From assembly GCA_020635175.1 (NCBI GenBank), contig JACKAH010000024.1, positions 1 through 23,120 on the forward strand: a DNA stretch of 23,120 bases, written 5' to 3'. Each line of letters starts with the position of its first letter. Position 1 is the stretch's first letter. Made by a program: the position numbers and the translations under genes. Below are positions 1-7,436 of the stretch, one piece after another. The notes under the pieces are model-generated. The model saw nothing but the letters and a program-made list of their open reading frames with translations. It was not told where the DNA came from and did no database searches. Source of the stretch: Deltaproteobacteria bacterium (GTDB taxonomy: Bacteria > Bdellovibrionota_C > UBA2361 > J135).

Positions 1-242
1 CCGAAGATACGGTTTACTGCTTCTGAAATACGCTCGTCGTTATACTCTCCCACTAGGTCAGAAGTAACATCACCTTGAGCTACTACTTCCATGTGAAGAC
101 CAGCTGCGATAAGCACAAGGCCTAAAGCAAGAAGGGTCATCTGAGTCTGTATACGAGTAGGAGCATAAAAACTAGCCGAAATATGTTGACCAGCTTTTGT
201 ATATGCCTTGCTAAGCTTGTTAGCTATAGTTTTAACACTCAT
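1..242 (-). CDS. Second TraA/VirB2-like propilin (partial, cut by left edge)
   Basis: The frame opens with ATG at 242 behind a good Shine-Dalgarno (GGAG, 6-nt spacing) and is still open at base 1, giving about 80 residues of an N-terminal part. It has a long leader of about 55 residues with a hydrophobic core (TLLALGLVLIAAGLH), followed by a VVA|QGDVTSD signal-peptidase-like site and the start of a mature pilin (YNDERISEAVNRIF). This matches the complete propilin at 473-880 almost residue for residue around the cleavage site, so the two are paralogues. Codon third positions differ a lot between the copies, which suggests an old duplication maintained by selection rather than a recent one. The hydrophobic pilin body lies outside the window. 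It is separated from its neighbour by a 230-bp gap with palindromes, so it may be separately regulated. The role as a T4SS pilus subunit is inferred. Confidence 0.75.
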   Translation of the reverse strand, partial: MSVKTIANKLSKAYTKAGQHISASFYAPTRIQTQMTLLALGLVLIAAGLHMEVVAQGDVTSDLVGEYNDERISEAVNRIF

Positions 243-280
243 TATTGTCTCCAAAGTTGTTGAATTTTTACCTAACTCGC

Positions 281-296
281 TGTTAAAGATTTAACA
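281..296. promoter_or_regulatory. Palindrome TGTTAAA-GA-TTTAACA upstream of propilin gene
   Basis: This is a perfect inverted repeat with 7-bp arms and a 2-bp centre, 39 bp from the start codon of the partial propilin gene. The size, symmetry and AT-rich half-sites fit a binding site for a dimeric regulator. No regulator gene is in the window, so function is inference. Confidence 0.35.
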
Positions 297-342
297 AAGT
301 CTGAGAAAACACATAAACCCAGCCATATACGAGTAAGCAAAT

Positions 343-358
343 TCGCACGCACGTGCGA
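343..358. promoter_or_regulatory. GC-rich palindrome TCGCACG-CA-CGTGCGA
   Basis: This is a perfect inverted repeat with 7-bp arms and a 2-bp centre in an otherwise AT-rich gap between the two propilin genes. It could be an operator or the stem of an RNA hairpin (6-bp stem with a 4-nt loop) after the complete propilin gene. It lacks a clean T-run on the minus strand, so it is not a strong intrinsic terminator. Confidence 0.35.
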
Positions 359-472
359 TCCATATTTATATGTTTGTTATGGGGGCTCGTTCTATAGGTG
401 TGCTATATTTTTGTATGAATTTACTAGAATTATATATAGCAAATTCAGGTAGTTGGCAGTATATATTGAGAT

Positions 473-880
473 TTACCCAATCGTATCATCATTAAAAAAT
501 GTTCCGACCAGAGATCTCAGTATGAAGGCCCCTACCGCTACAACAAGCATACCGAGTGCTGCTCTATATTGTCCAAATGCAGCTGCCATAATTGCCGCCA
601 AACCAGCGGCGACCATAATCAGAGCACCAAAAGATCCCTCTAGGTACCCAAAAATTCTATTTACGGCTTCAGAGATCCTCTCATCATTATATGCTCCCAC
701 CATGTCAGATGTTACATCGCCCTGAGCAGATACCCGTAGATGAACTCCTGCAACTAAGAGCAAAAAACCGAGCGAAAAGAGAACTGCCTGACTCTGCTTT
801 TTAGACGGAGCATAGAAAGCAGCAGAAATGTAACGACCGAATCTGGTGTATAGATTTGATAGAGTTAATACAGCTTTCAT
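473..880 (-). CDS. TraA/VirB2-like propilin
   Basis: 135 residues from the ATG at 880, chosen over the in-frame start at 901 because an AGGAGG Shine-Dalgarno lies 6 nt upstream and because it aligns with the paralogue at 1-242. The protein has a basic N-region, a hydrophobic stretch (LFSLGFLLLVAGVHL), and a VSA|QGDV cleavage site after about 52 residues. The long leader is like that of F TraA. The mature part is about 83 residues: a polar N-terminus (YNDERISEAVNRIF), a first hydrophobic helix (FGALIMVAAGLAAIMAAAFG), a short QYRAA loop with one Arg, and a second helix ending near VGTFF. This two-helix, basic-loop layout is typical of conjugative pilins. It lies after the M23 peptidase gene with a 155-bp gap. 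Pilin identity is inferred from architecture and context, since pilin sequences diverge strongly. Confidence 0.75.
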   Translation of the reverse strand: MKAVLTLSNLYTRFGRYISAAFYAPSKKQSQAVLFSLGFLLLVAGVHLRVSAQGDVTSDMVGAYNDERISEAVNRIFGYLEGSFGALIMVAAGLAAIMAAAFGQYRAALGMLVVAVGAFILRSLVGTFFNDDTIG

Positions 881-1035
881 CTTAGCCCTCCTAACAATCA
901 AACAAGACCTGCATTAAATTACTAAATGAACACCTATTTAATACAGTTATGCTTCAGGAGTAATCTTAGCCTTGCTAGACATCAGCGCGCAAATTTTAGC
1001 AGCGTTACAAGCGTAACTAATTGAATTGTCTTGTT
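881..1035. other. Intergenic gap upstream of propilin
   Basis: This 155-bp gap lies between the M23 peptidase stop and the propilin start. It holds a small hairpin (GTTAC-aagc-GTAAC, 1004-1017) soon after the peptidase stop, and the propilin Shine-Dalgarno. The hairpin may reduce read-through or process the mRNA so that pilin is made at a different level. No clear promoter was found. Confidence 0.3.
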
Positions 1036-1563
1036 TTAGCCTTTAGCCTGAGACATCAGATCGGGCACAAGTCTTTCAGGATCGTACGGTTTGCCATCAA
1101 AGCGAATTTCGAAGTGTAAATGAGGACCTGTTGCGGATCCTGTCTCCCCGACAGTTCCTATGATCTGTCCAGCCTTAACGTGTTCACCAACTTTCACTTT
1201 GATATCATCACAGTGAGCATAATGGCTCGTAACATCGTTATCATGTCTTACGGTAACTAGTTTTCCATAGCGTGCATAGGACGATGCATGAACTACCCAT
1301 CCATCCATTATAGATCTAATTGGAGCACCCTTTGGAGCTGCGAGATCTACACCATCATGATGCTTTACAGATTTGTAGATCGGATGTTTACGTATACCAA
1401 AGTCGCTAGACTTTTCAGGCGCCAGAATAGGGTACACGAAGTTAGTAAGTCTTGCGCTAGATGCTGCATTTAAAACTGGAAATGCAAGTGCGAAAACTAT
1501 GAACGCAGTACTAACGACGATCTTTAATAAGTTTAAAAGCTTTTTCCTCTGCTTCTGGATCAT
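1036..1563 (-). CDS. Exported M23-family (LytM-type) peptidoglycan endopeptidase
   Basis: A LytM-fold zinc metallopeptidase with the complete active-site set: HDGVD (H69, D73 in the 175-residue numbering from ATG 1563), HYAH (H117), and GPHLHFE (H148, H150). The N-terminus is basic (IQKQRKKLL) and then hydrophobic (IVVSTAFIVFALAFPVLNA), so it is exported or membrane-anchored, with the catalytic domain in the periplasm. In T4SS loci a muralytic enzyme opens the cell wall for the apparatus. More often this is a lytic transglycosylase (VirB1, Orf169), so an M23 peptidase is an alternative solution. The gene overlaps the upstream coiled-coil/SH3 gene by 53 nt. An earlier in-frame start at 1629 would lengthen that overlap to 119 nt, and the chosen start has an AGAGG unusually close to the ATG. 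The start is therefore uncertain, but the family call is firm. Confidence 0.88.
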   Translation of the reverse strand: MIQKQRKKLLNLLKIVVSTAFIVFALAFPVLNAASSARLTNFVYPILAPEKSSDFGIRKHPIYKSVKHHDGVDLAAPKGAPIRSIMDGWVVHASSYARYGKLVTVRHDNDVTSHYAHCDDIKVKVGEHVKAGQIIGTVGETGSATGPHLHFEIRFDGKPYDPERLVPDLMSQAKG

Positions 1564-2476
1564 ATCCTCTAACACGGACAGTTGAACTAGTCTGAGTGTT
1601 TGGATTGTCTGAGTTAAAGTAAACGACATCTGAAGAGATCCAAGCTCTCTTGCCTGTTGGAGTCGTTACTCGGTACCAATCTTTATGCCTCTGTTCAACC
1701 GCTAACGTAGTTCCTTTCTTTGCTTCCATTAAAACTGAATGTTCAACACCAGGCCCGGTTCGAAGATTAGCCTTATCTACAGCAATTGTTACAACTGATA
1801 GATCGTTACTAACTTGAGCTGCTGGTTTAATTGATGCTTTTGCTTGAGCTGGGGCAGTTTTGCCTGAAAAGCGAACCTGTCTTTTGGTTGGAGCTTCAAC
1901 TGAGGCAAGTCTATCAACTTCTGTTTCGGCTACCATTAATCGATTCTTAGCTTTAACAAGCTGAGCCTTTAGCCTTTCTACTTCTTGCTTGCTGCTCGTT
2001 AGATTCGTCTGCGATCTAACTTTTTCATCGCGTAGTTTTTGTAGTTCACTCTTTGTTCTTGAGAGTTCAGCAAGGCTTTCTTCGTACTTCGCCTTTAGAG
2101 TTTCAAGTTCTCTAGAAGTATCGTCTAAAACTTTCTTGTTTATTTCAGCTTCAACAACACTATAGTCTTCTTCGGTATACTCTTCATTAGTGTTTTCTGT
2201 AGATTCAAATGCCTCTTGTGTTGGGCTAACTGCCTCAGTATCTAAATTTGATTGCTCAAGAATCGCTTTTTCAGCTTCTAGTAATTTTGCACGCATTTTA
2301 TCAAATTGCTCTTGCTCTAGGCTAAAAGCATCTGAAGTCTGTGCACTGTCTCTAAGTGCGCTGATGTCTTGCTGAAGATCTTGAATCGTTTCGTCTTGCG
2401 CGAAGCTACTTTGAATTAAAAGACAGCTTAGAGCTGAAACTTTTAAGCAAAATTTAACAAACCGTACTGCCTTCAT
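1511..2476 (-). CDS. Exported coiled-coil protein with bacterial SH3 domain
   Basis: 321 residues from the ATG at 2476, which has GGAG 8 nt upstream. An in-frame TTG at 2500 overlaps the previous stop and has a poorer site. The protein has a Sec signal peptide with cleavage near SSFA|Q (about residue 26), a Gln/Glu-rich helical region, a long coiled coil at about residues 108-194, a basic Pro/Ala linker, and an SH3_3-type domain at about 226-286 with the NLRTGPG signature and a DWYRV/AWI core. Such SH3 domains usually bind cell-wall peptides. The neighbouring M23 peptidase suggests a scaffold that positions wall cleavage or anchors the apparatus to peptidoglycan. The 3' end overlaps the M23 gene. 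No specific Tra name applies. Confidence 0.8.
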   Translation of the reverse strand: MKAVRFVKFCLKVSALSCLLIQSSFAQDETIQDLQQDISALRDSAQTSDAFSLEQEQFDKMRAKLLEAEKAILEQSNLDTEAVSPTQEAFESTENTNEEYTEEDYSVVEAEINKKVLDDTSRELETLKAKYEESLAELSRTKSELQKLRDEKVRSQTNLTSSKQEVERLKAQLVKAKNRLMVAETEVDRLASVEAPTKRQVRFSGKTAPAQAKASIKPAAQVSNDLSVVTIAVDKANLRTGPGVEHSVLMEAKKGTTLAVEQRHKDWYRVTTPTGKRAWISSDVVYFNSDNPNTQTSSTVRVRGYDPEAEEKAFKLIKDRR

Positions 2477-2496
2477 TTTTACTGCTCCATAAAAAC

Positions 2497-3027
2497 TCAA
2501 TCATTAGCCTGCATTAACTTTTGCTGAGCACTGCTCTTTTTAATGCGGCTATCTTTTTCTTGCTGAATCATCTGCTGTAAATCTTTTGGATTACCAATGC
2601 CATCAAATATGATCTCAATTTTCCCTGTTGCAGCACTTCCAATCCCCACAGTCCCTGTATCAAGTGCTCTATCTAACAAAGACTGCTCGAGTTCTACGCT
2701 CCTGATATCTTCGTATCGAACTCTAATGATTTTCTGATGTAAAGACAGGATGCCCGTTCTCATTTCTAGACCGCGATTATCAATAGTAAAGAGTGCATCG
2801 TAAATCGGCCAAATTGCATTTAGTAATGCATAAAATGGAAGTAGCGAGAAAAGTGGAAAATCTAAATATATTGTTGTTTCGCCAATATTAAAAAGCTGGC
2901 CTAAAAGAATGCTTTGAGGGAAAAATCTAGATAATGCAACGCATGCAGCACATAACGCAAAAAATATTGCGAGCCGCTGTAATTGCGAACGCCATGCTCT
3001 GCGTACGGTTATCTTTCCTCTGACCAT
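2497..3027 (-). CDS. Membrane protein with bacterial PH domain (bPH_2, YdbS/YdbT-like)
   Basis: 176 residues. Two hydrophobic segments (about 18-36 and 54-76) precede a bacterial PH-like domain at about 78-157. Its features include a DNRGLEMRTGIL strand pair, the YEDIRSVELEQSLLDR helix/strand typical of bPH_2, and TGTVGIGSAATGKIEI. Family members are usually small membrane proteins of unknown molecular role. The gene sits between T4SS genes, 4 nt after the upstream stop, and its stop is followed closely by the SH3 gene. It is therefore almost certainly co-expressed with the apparatus, but a PH protein is not a standard conjugation component. A scaffold or inner-membrane assembly role is only a guess. 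Confidence 0.72.
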   Translation of the reverse strand: MVRGKITVRRAWRSQLQRLAIFFALCAACVALSRFFPQSILLGQLFNIGETTIYLDFPLFSLLPFYALLNAIWPIYDALFTIDNRGLEMRTGILSLHQKIIRVRYEDIRSVELEQSLLDRALDTGTVGIGSAATGKIEIIFDGIGNPKDLQQMIQQEKDSRIKKSSAQQKLMQAND

Positions 3028-3031
3028 TTTC

Positions 3032-3379
3032 TTAACGTAAGCCTAAACTTTTTTCTATATCATCTAAACGACTAGCACTCGATCCTTGAGTTCTCTCTGT
3101 TTCTTGCTGAGTATCTGTCTCTAGCATTCTATTATAAAAATCTGATCGAGATGATTCTTGATCACGGAGCTGCGCACGTTCTCTCTCTTCTTCTGAACTG
3201 TCAGCAAAAAATGAGCCTCTATCTTGGGTTCTGGTGCTTACACCATCTCGGCCAGTTTCTAGCGCTCCTCCAGACATACGGTAGATAGCAAAGAAAACAG
3301 CTATCAGTATGATAGTAATCATATTCCGCTTATCTAAAAACGGTATGATAAAAGATCTTGCAGAAGGCACTACTGACAT
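3032..3379 (-). CDS. Small membrane protein with charged C-terminal tail
   Basis: 115 residues from ATG 3379, with GGAG 7 nt upstream. A single hydrophobic segment (about residues 20-36, ITIILIAVFFAIY) is followed by a very polar, Glu/Arg/Gln/Ser-rich tail predicted to be helical or disordered and ending in SLGLR. The protein is probably bitopic. It lies between a lipoprotein gene and the PH-domain gene in the T4SS cluster. No family was recognised. By size and topology it could play a part similar to small accessory inner-membrane Tra/Trb proteins. Confidence 0.6.
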   Translation of the reverse strand: MSVVPSARSFIIPFLDKRNMITIILIAVFFAIYRMSGGALETGRDGVSTRTQDRGSFFADSSEEERERAQLRDQESSRSDFYNRMLETDTQQETERTQGSSASRLDDIEKSLGLR

Positions 3380-3391
3380 CTCCTAACTCCT

Positions 3392-3694
3392 TTATTTATA
3401 TTGTGCTCTTGGTTGAGTATAGTGAGTCCATCGGCCTTGACGAACTTCAATTACCTCTTTGTGCGCTGGTCTGTAGTATTGTCCTTCTGGGTCTAGTCCA
3501 GGTGGTACATCCACAGTATCAACCATCGGTTCTTCCCAAGCATACTCAACTGTTCCAGGTGGTGCTTCAGCAGGAACCTGGATGATTTTGTCTTGATATA
3601 CAACTCTTGGCTCTCTCATACCGCAGCCAGATAACAAGACTAGCGTAATGCTTGCCCCAAGTACAGACTTACATATTTTAGTTAACTTCTTCAT
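3392..3694 (-). CDS. Small T4SS-associated lipoprotein
   Basis: 100 residues. A clear type II signal peptide ends in LLSGC with the lipidated Cys at 24. The mature part is short and Pro-rich (VPAEAPPG, DVPPGLDPEG) and ends in a basic/aromatic tail. The start codon overlaps the stop of the VirB4 ATPase gene as ATGA (3691-3694), so translation is coupled to it. No named family was recognised. The outer-membrane location is inferred from the lipobox. Conjugative T4SS clusters of the ICE type often carry one or more small lipoproteins near the ATPase gene. Confidence 0.65.
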   Translation of the reverse strand: MKKLTKICKSVLGASITLVLLSGCGMREPRVVYQDKIIQVPAEAPPGTVEYAWEEPMVDTVDVPPGLDPEGQYYRPAHKEVIEVRQGRWTHYTQPRAQYK

Positions 3695-6465
3695 GCTTGA
3701 CTTGCCTCCTGTACGTTTTGATCTTGAGAATTGTCAATTTGTTCAAAAACATTGTTTAAAGTTTGTGCTACCGATCCTGGTTGCTTTCCACCTGCTTGCT
3801 CAGCTTGCAATATTGCTTGTCTGTATTGGTTGAAAGCTGATGCTCCACTTGGCGCTATAATACTTGCACGCTCAATTGCAGCAGGATAGTTTCCGTTACA
3901 CTCCTGCAGGATAGACATGAACAACTGGTTATCATCACCGTTGTTTGTACTAACCCAGTAATATGCTGGTTCAAGTGGTAAAACGAGAGCCGCTTCACCA
4001 ATATCAGAGAGCAGATAGAATTGGGATTCTACACCTTTTATAGTCCTTAAGCGAAGAATCACATCACTTTGTTGCTCATTCAGGTTAAATGCCTTTGCTG
4101 TCATGTGAAATTTGCTTGGATCTTGGCGTAAGAAGATTTTATGAGCACTGTTTTGTACAATTGCTTGTCCACCAGCACCAACATAAAAGTCTTCACCTGA
4201 CTGAGAAGCAGCGATTACGATACCCTTACGCTTACGATATAGTCTGAAAGCAGATTCGATCACGCCCGAAGCTGTCTTACCAATCAAATCGTGCGCCTCG
4301 TCAAAAACAAGAACTTTCCTTGAATCAAGTTCTTTTGGATCGTTCATGACTTCGTCTGCCCAGAGCATAGCGATCTTGAGGAATACTCTTTGTAAATCCG
4401 GATTACGGCTCAATCCTTTTAAGTCGAATACTATGAAACGCTCTTTAAGTTTTAATGCACCAGGTCTATCAAAGAAGCGTGCATAAGTACCTTCCCCATA
4501 ATATTCACTCATCAATAGCGCTATCTCGTTTCTTCTGAGAGCAGTAGGCTCATCTTCATCAACACGCTTTGGAGCTCTTAGAACAGCGACAACATCACTT
4601 AAAATGAACTGTCGCTTTCTAGGTCCAGCACGGTACATGCGATGCGCTTCAAGTAGTGCTGTAATGATATCGCCAATCTGTAGACGTGACAGTGGCTGAT
4701 TCTTTTCAGTTGCCATGTCAGCAATAATATCTGAACAGATATCAATCAAATCTTTAAAATCTTCATTTGTATTGTCATGTGGAGTCTCTCCCAAGCGAGC
4801 TAAGAAGTTCATAGCTGGTGCTTTAGAAGGAGTCGCTTCATATACACGTCCATTGAAAAGGTGTGCGATCTTCTCGAAACCACAAGGTTGATTTGGCATT
4901 CCCTTATCGAATACGAATGTTATCGGCGGACGTTCAGCGCGTGTCCCATTAGCAAGCGTTGCGTAGTGTCCACGATTTAGCGTAATCAGGATAAAGTTCA
5001 GTAGGTAACTTTTACCAGCTCCAGATACTCCACTTATTAAAACGTTAGGAGCAATGTTTGAGTCAAACAAGTCAAACCCTACAAGTTCTCTATTCCAAAG
5101 GTTTGGGAGTAAAAAGAGTGCGCCTTTACTTCCTTTCCAGTTACCCCATAGTGGAAGCATTCTTATCGCTCTTGAAGAGCGCATGGTGTTTGTCCAGCCT
5201 CGACCATCCAAGGATGGATCGTAACATCCAGGAAGTGAATGTATCATCACACCTAGATCTGCTATTTCATGAACCATTCCACGAGCACCATTAAGCTGCG
5301 GAAATGCTGCCATACCTTCAGAGGTCGCTCTGACAGCTTCGTCTTCATTTTGACAAATGAAGGTTTGATGCACGCCTACTCGCACTATTTGAGCAGCGTT
5401 GTTGTACAAACTTTCACGTGCTTGTCTGATAGATCGAATCTGATGCTGAATTTTTTGGTTGCTTCTACCAAGGCTTGTGAATTCTCTTAATCCAAGTGTG
5501 CTGTCTAAGGTATCCAAGCGTTTAATCTGTGCGCCTTGCGGATCCTTTGAGTAGGTTACGCTGATAATGTTCTCGTATGGTGCTGACTGCAAAGGAGCAA
5601 TCATTAAAGGAAAACATTGATTCGGTGGTTTCACCATAGAGATAGTTCTGAAAACTCTACCATCCTTCTTGATAATTCCATCTCGTGGATGTTCAACAGG
5701 AGTTTCTGAGATCTGATTTGCTAGATATTCATCTTTTTCGAAAACTGGTACAGGAATTCCAACTTGGCGACCACGCTTGAATCTGCCACTCTTAACGCTT
5801 TTTCGATTTAAGATAGGGTAGAGTAAATTGATTAATCCCTGGCCATCGATTCTTTGTGGATAAAATCCAACGTCGCGCATCCTCGCAACTTTACCCTCAA
5901 TCTCGCCTTTGAATTTATTCGCGTAGTTTAGATACTCAGCACGTCTTTGCTGAGCACTAACACCCACTTTCCCTGCAAGTAGGATTTTAATGCTTTTCAT
6001 CATTTCATGTACAAAATTTCCTCGTTTCCAAGGAGGATTGTATCTAAATCCAACGACTAAACGCATTTTTCTAGGTCGTTGAGCTAAGGCATTACTTTTT
6101 GCTGCTCGTTGAAGCATACGATTCCAACGCCTTGCCATCCAGCCAGAAACTCCGGAGAGTGGGTACTGGTTTAAGCTTTTTTGTAAAACATCATCAACAT
6201 CAAAAGTTACGACCCAGCTAAACTGAGCACTGATGTTATGATCAAGCGAATCTAGTAATTCTTGTACTTGAGCACATGTTTGATAGGCCTGGCTATCAGA
6301 GGTAGAAGTTAAAAGTAGTGGTTGTAGTTCCCAGATTGACCACAATGACGCATCTGAGTGAACGAAAAGACCAGTATCCTCGTCATAACGAGCAAATGGT
6401 AGAAGCTGGTTAAAGAGAGCTTCGTCTTGATACAATCTTTCTCGGGTTATTCGCGCAATACTCAT
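3691..6465 (-). CDS. traC: TraC/VirB4-family conjugative ATPase
   Basis: 924 residues. This is the universal T4SS ATPase that powers pilus biogenesis at the inner-membrane cytoplasmic face. The N-terminal half is of the TraC_F_IV type (FARYDEDTGLFVHSDASLWSIWEL near residues 23-47). The C-terminal half is a RecA-like motor with Walker A GVSGAGKS at about 479-486 and Walker B VLVFDEAHD at about 717-725. Further motifs include a QSGEDF segment shortly after. Its length is slightly above the typical 800-870 of F TraC. No membrane segment is evident. It starts at ATG 6465, 34 nt after the N-domain lipoprotein gene, and ends in an ATGA overlap with the next lipoprotein gene. The family call is firm; the F/ICE subtype is inferred from neighbours. 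Confidence 0.93.
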   Translation of the reverse strand: MSIARITRERLYQDEALFNQLLPFARYDEDTGLFVHSDASLWSIWELQPLLLTSTSDSQAYQTCAQVQELLDSLDHNISAQFSWVVTFDVDDVLQKSLNQYPLSGVSGWMARRWNRMLQRAAKSNALAQRPRKMRLVVGFRYNPPWKRGNFVHEMMKSIKILLAGKVGVSAQQRRAEYLNYANKFKGEIEGKVARMRDVGFYPQRIDGQGLINLLYPILNRKSVKSGRFKRGRQVGIPVPVFEKDEYLANQISETPVEHPRDGIIKKDGRVFRTISMVKPPNQCFPLMIAPLQSAPYENIISVTYSKDPQGAQIKRLDTLDSTLGLREFTSLGRSNQKIQHQIRSIRQARESLYNNAAQIVRVGVHQTFICQNEDEAVRATSEGMAAFPQLNGARGMVHEIADLGVMIHSLPGCYDPSLDGRGWTNTMRSSRAIRMLPLWGNWKGSKGALFLLPNLWNRELVGFDLFDSNIAPNVLISGVSGAGKSYLLNFILITLNRGHYATLANGTRAERPPITFVFDKGMPNQPCGFEKIAHLFNGRVYEATPSKAPAMNFLARLGETPHDNTNEDFKDLIDICSDIIADMATEKNQPLSRLQIGDIITALLEAHRMYRAGPRKRQFILSDVVAVLRAPKRVDEDEPTALRRNEIALLMSEYYGEGTYARFFDRPGALKLKERFIVFDLKGLSRNPDLQRVFLKIAMLWADEVMNDPKELDSRKVLVFDEAHDLIGKTASGVIESAFRLYRKRKGIVIAASQSGEDFYVGAGGQAIVQNSAHKIFLRQDPSKFHMTAKAFNLNEQQSDVILRLRTIKGVESQFYLLSDIGEAALVLPLEPAYYWVSTNNGDDNQLFMSILQECNGNYPAAIERASIIAPSGASAFNQYRQAILQAEQAGGKQPGSVAQTLNNVFEQIDNSQDQNVQEASQA

Positions 6466-6498
6466 ACCCTTAATACCTTTTTGATAAAAACCTTCTCA

Positions 6499-6951
6499 TT
6501 ACTTTGAGACTCTTGCAGGTACAAATCTAACTTGACGTGTGTCATGGTCAATTACCACATCAATCTGTGCTTTTTGAGCAATAGACTGAGCAACATCATG
6601 GATTGTACCGAGAGTATCAATTGAGATCTTTTTGTCTGCTAAACTACTAGAGCAGTAGCTCGCATAGCGAGCTGTACTTGCAAGCATTTGTGCTGCTTCT
6701 TCTAGTGTTCCATTCTTTAGTTCAAAGTGCATTACTGGGAAAAGATATGGAGTGCCTTCACTTATTTTTGGTTCGCCTGGTATAACGTCTGGTAGATTAG
6801 CCCATCTTAGTCTGTTGTATGTCGGATCAGGAGCAACCTGTCTCTTCGCGATAGAGAATGTTGGATCCGGCTCAGGTGCAGCTTTTTTGGAGCTACATCC
6901 AGCCAAACTTAAAACAGTTAAAGATGTTATGCATGCTAGCACTAATCTCAT
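6499..6951 (-). CDS. Lipoprotein with secretin-type N (N0/STN-like) domain, DotD-like
   Basis: 150 residues. The lipobox is LSLAGC, with Cys19 lipidated. A linker of about 50 residues leads into a compact domain at about 72-146: MHFELKNGTLEEAAQMLA, a central Cys, KISIDTLGTIHDVAQSIAQKA and IDVVIDHDTRQVRFVP. The alternating helix/strand pattern resembles the N0/STN domain of secretins and TonB receptors, a fold known in the Dot/Icm lipoprotein DotD and in some VirB7 proteins. It probably sits in the outer-membrane core complex with the TraK- and TraV-like proteins encoded just upstream. Its start lies 6 nt after the TraV-like stop, and its GGAG lies within the end of that gene. Fold assignment is by eye. 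Confidence 0.65.
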   Translation of the reverse strand: MRLVLACITSLTVLSLAGCSSKKAAPEPDPTFSIAKRQVAPDPTYNRLRWANLPDVIPGEPKISEGTPYLFPVMHFELKNGTLEEAAQMLASTARYASYCSSSLADKKISIDTLGTIHDVAQSIAQKAQIDVVIDHDTRQVRFVPARVSK

Positions 6952-6957
6952 TGTAAC

Positions 6958-7416
6958 TTATCTCCTACGACGTGCGTTTTTATCGTCGCTGTAAACATAA
7001 GGCAGATTGCTTGGGTCTGCTTTATTATCACCAAGTTGACTTTCTAATTCAAAAGCATCTTGAACTGCCCAACGTTCTTTTAAAACTTTAAGATAATAAT
7101 AATGTGATGGAACCATATCTCCATGTGAGTTTAAATGATCAGGTATCCACATTAATCTGACCACCGATGGCTGCATAACTGGGTAATTTGGTTGTGGTTG
7201 CTGAGTTCGTCTATAAGAAGACATCTGCTCAAGTGCCTTGCGTGCAGTATCCTCATTCTCTTTGCTTTGATTTAGAGCATGATCGTTTCTATCGCCAAGC
7301 TTTGCTCTTGGATCTTCTGGTACCTGAAACGGATTGAGACTGTTCCCGATACTTGTACATCCTGTCAGTGACGCAATTGCTGCAACTGATAGAATAGTTC
7401 TTAAATATGTTTTCAT
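6958..7416 (-). CDS. traV: TraV/VirB7-like outer-membrane lipoprotein
   Basis: 152 residues. The signal peptide ends in SLTGC with the lipidated Cys at 20. The middle is polar and Gln/Asn-rich, and the C-terminal segment (about 85-130: VVRLMWIPDHLNSHGDM, then YYYLKVLKERW) resembles the conserved C-terminal part of TraV (hydrophobic strand, Pro, Asp, then an aromatic strand ending in Trp). The tail is Arg-rich. The position immediately after TraB is that of traV in F-like systems, where the lipoprotein bridges TraK and TraB in the outer-membrane core. Shine-Dalgarno GGAG lies 6 nt before the ATG. The name is supported mainly by lipobox, size and position. Confidence 0.65.
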   Translation of the reverse strand: MKTYLRTILSVAAIASLTGCTSIGNSLNPFQVPEDPRAKLGDRNDHALNQSKENEDTARKALEQMSSYRRTQQPQPNYPVMQPSVVRLMWIPDHLNSHGDMVPSHYYYLKVLKERWAVQDAFELESQLGDNKADPSNLPYVYSDDKNARRRR

Positions 7417-7436
7417 AACATGCTCCTTAAAATCCT

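Larger units (their letters stand above)
243..472. other. Intergenic region between the two propilin genes, with several palindromes
   Basis: This 230-bp gap is unusually long for the cluster. It contains three inverted repeats: TGTTAAA-GA-TTTAACA at 281-296, TCGCACG-CA-CGTGCGA at 343-358, and GCTATAT/ATATAGC arms at 402-408 and 434-440. The last lies just downstream of the complete propilin gene on the minus strand and could be a weak 3' hairpin. The first lies about 40 nt upstream of the partial propilin gene and resembles an operator. No convincing -35/-10 pair was found by eye, though the AT-rich stretch could hold one. Confidence 0.5.

Noticed and set aside
343..358. Strong intrinsic terminator at the GC-rich palindrome
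   Set aside because: The loop is too short for the full stem and no T-run follows on the minus strand.
453..725. 90-codon open frame on the plus strand over the propilin gene
   Set aside because: It is antisense to a well-supported propilin with its own Shine-Dalgarno and paralogue. Its composition (many Ser/Ala/Pro) is typical of a reverse-frame shadow.
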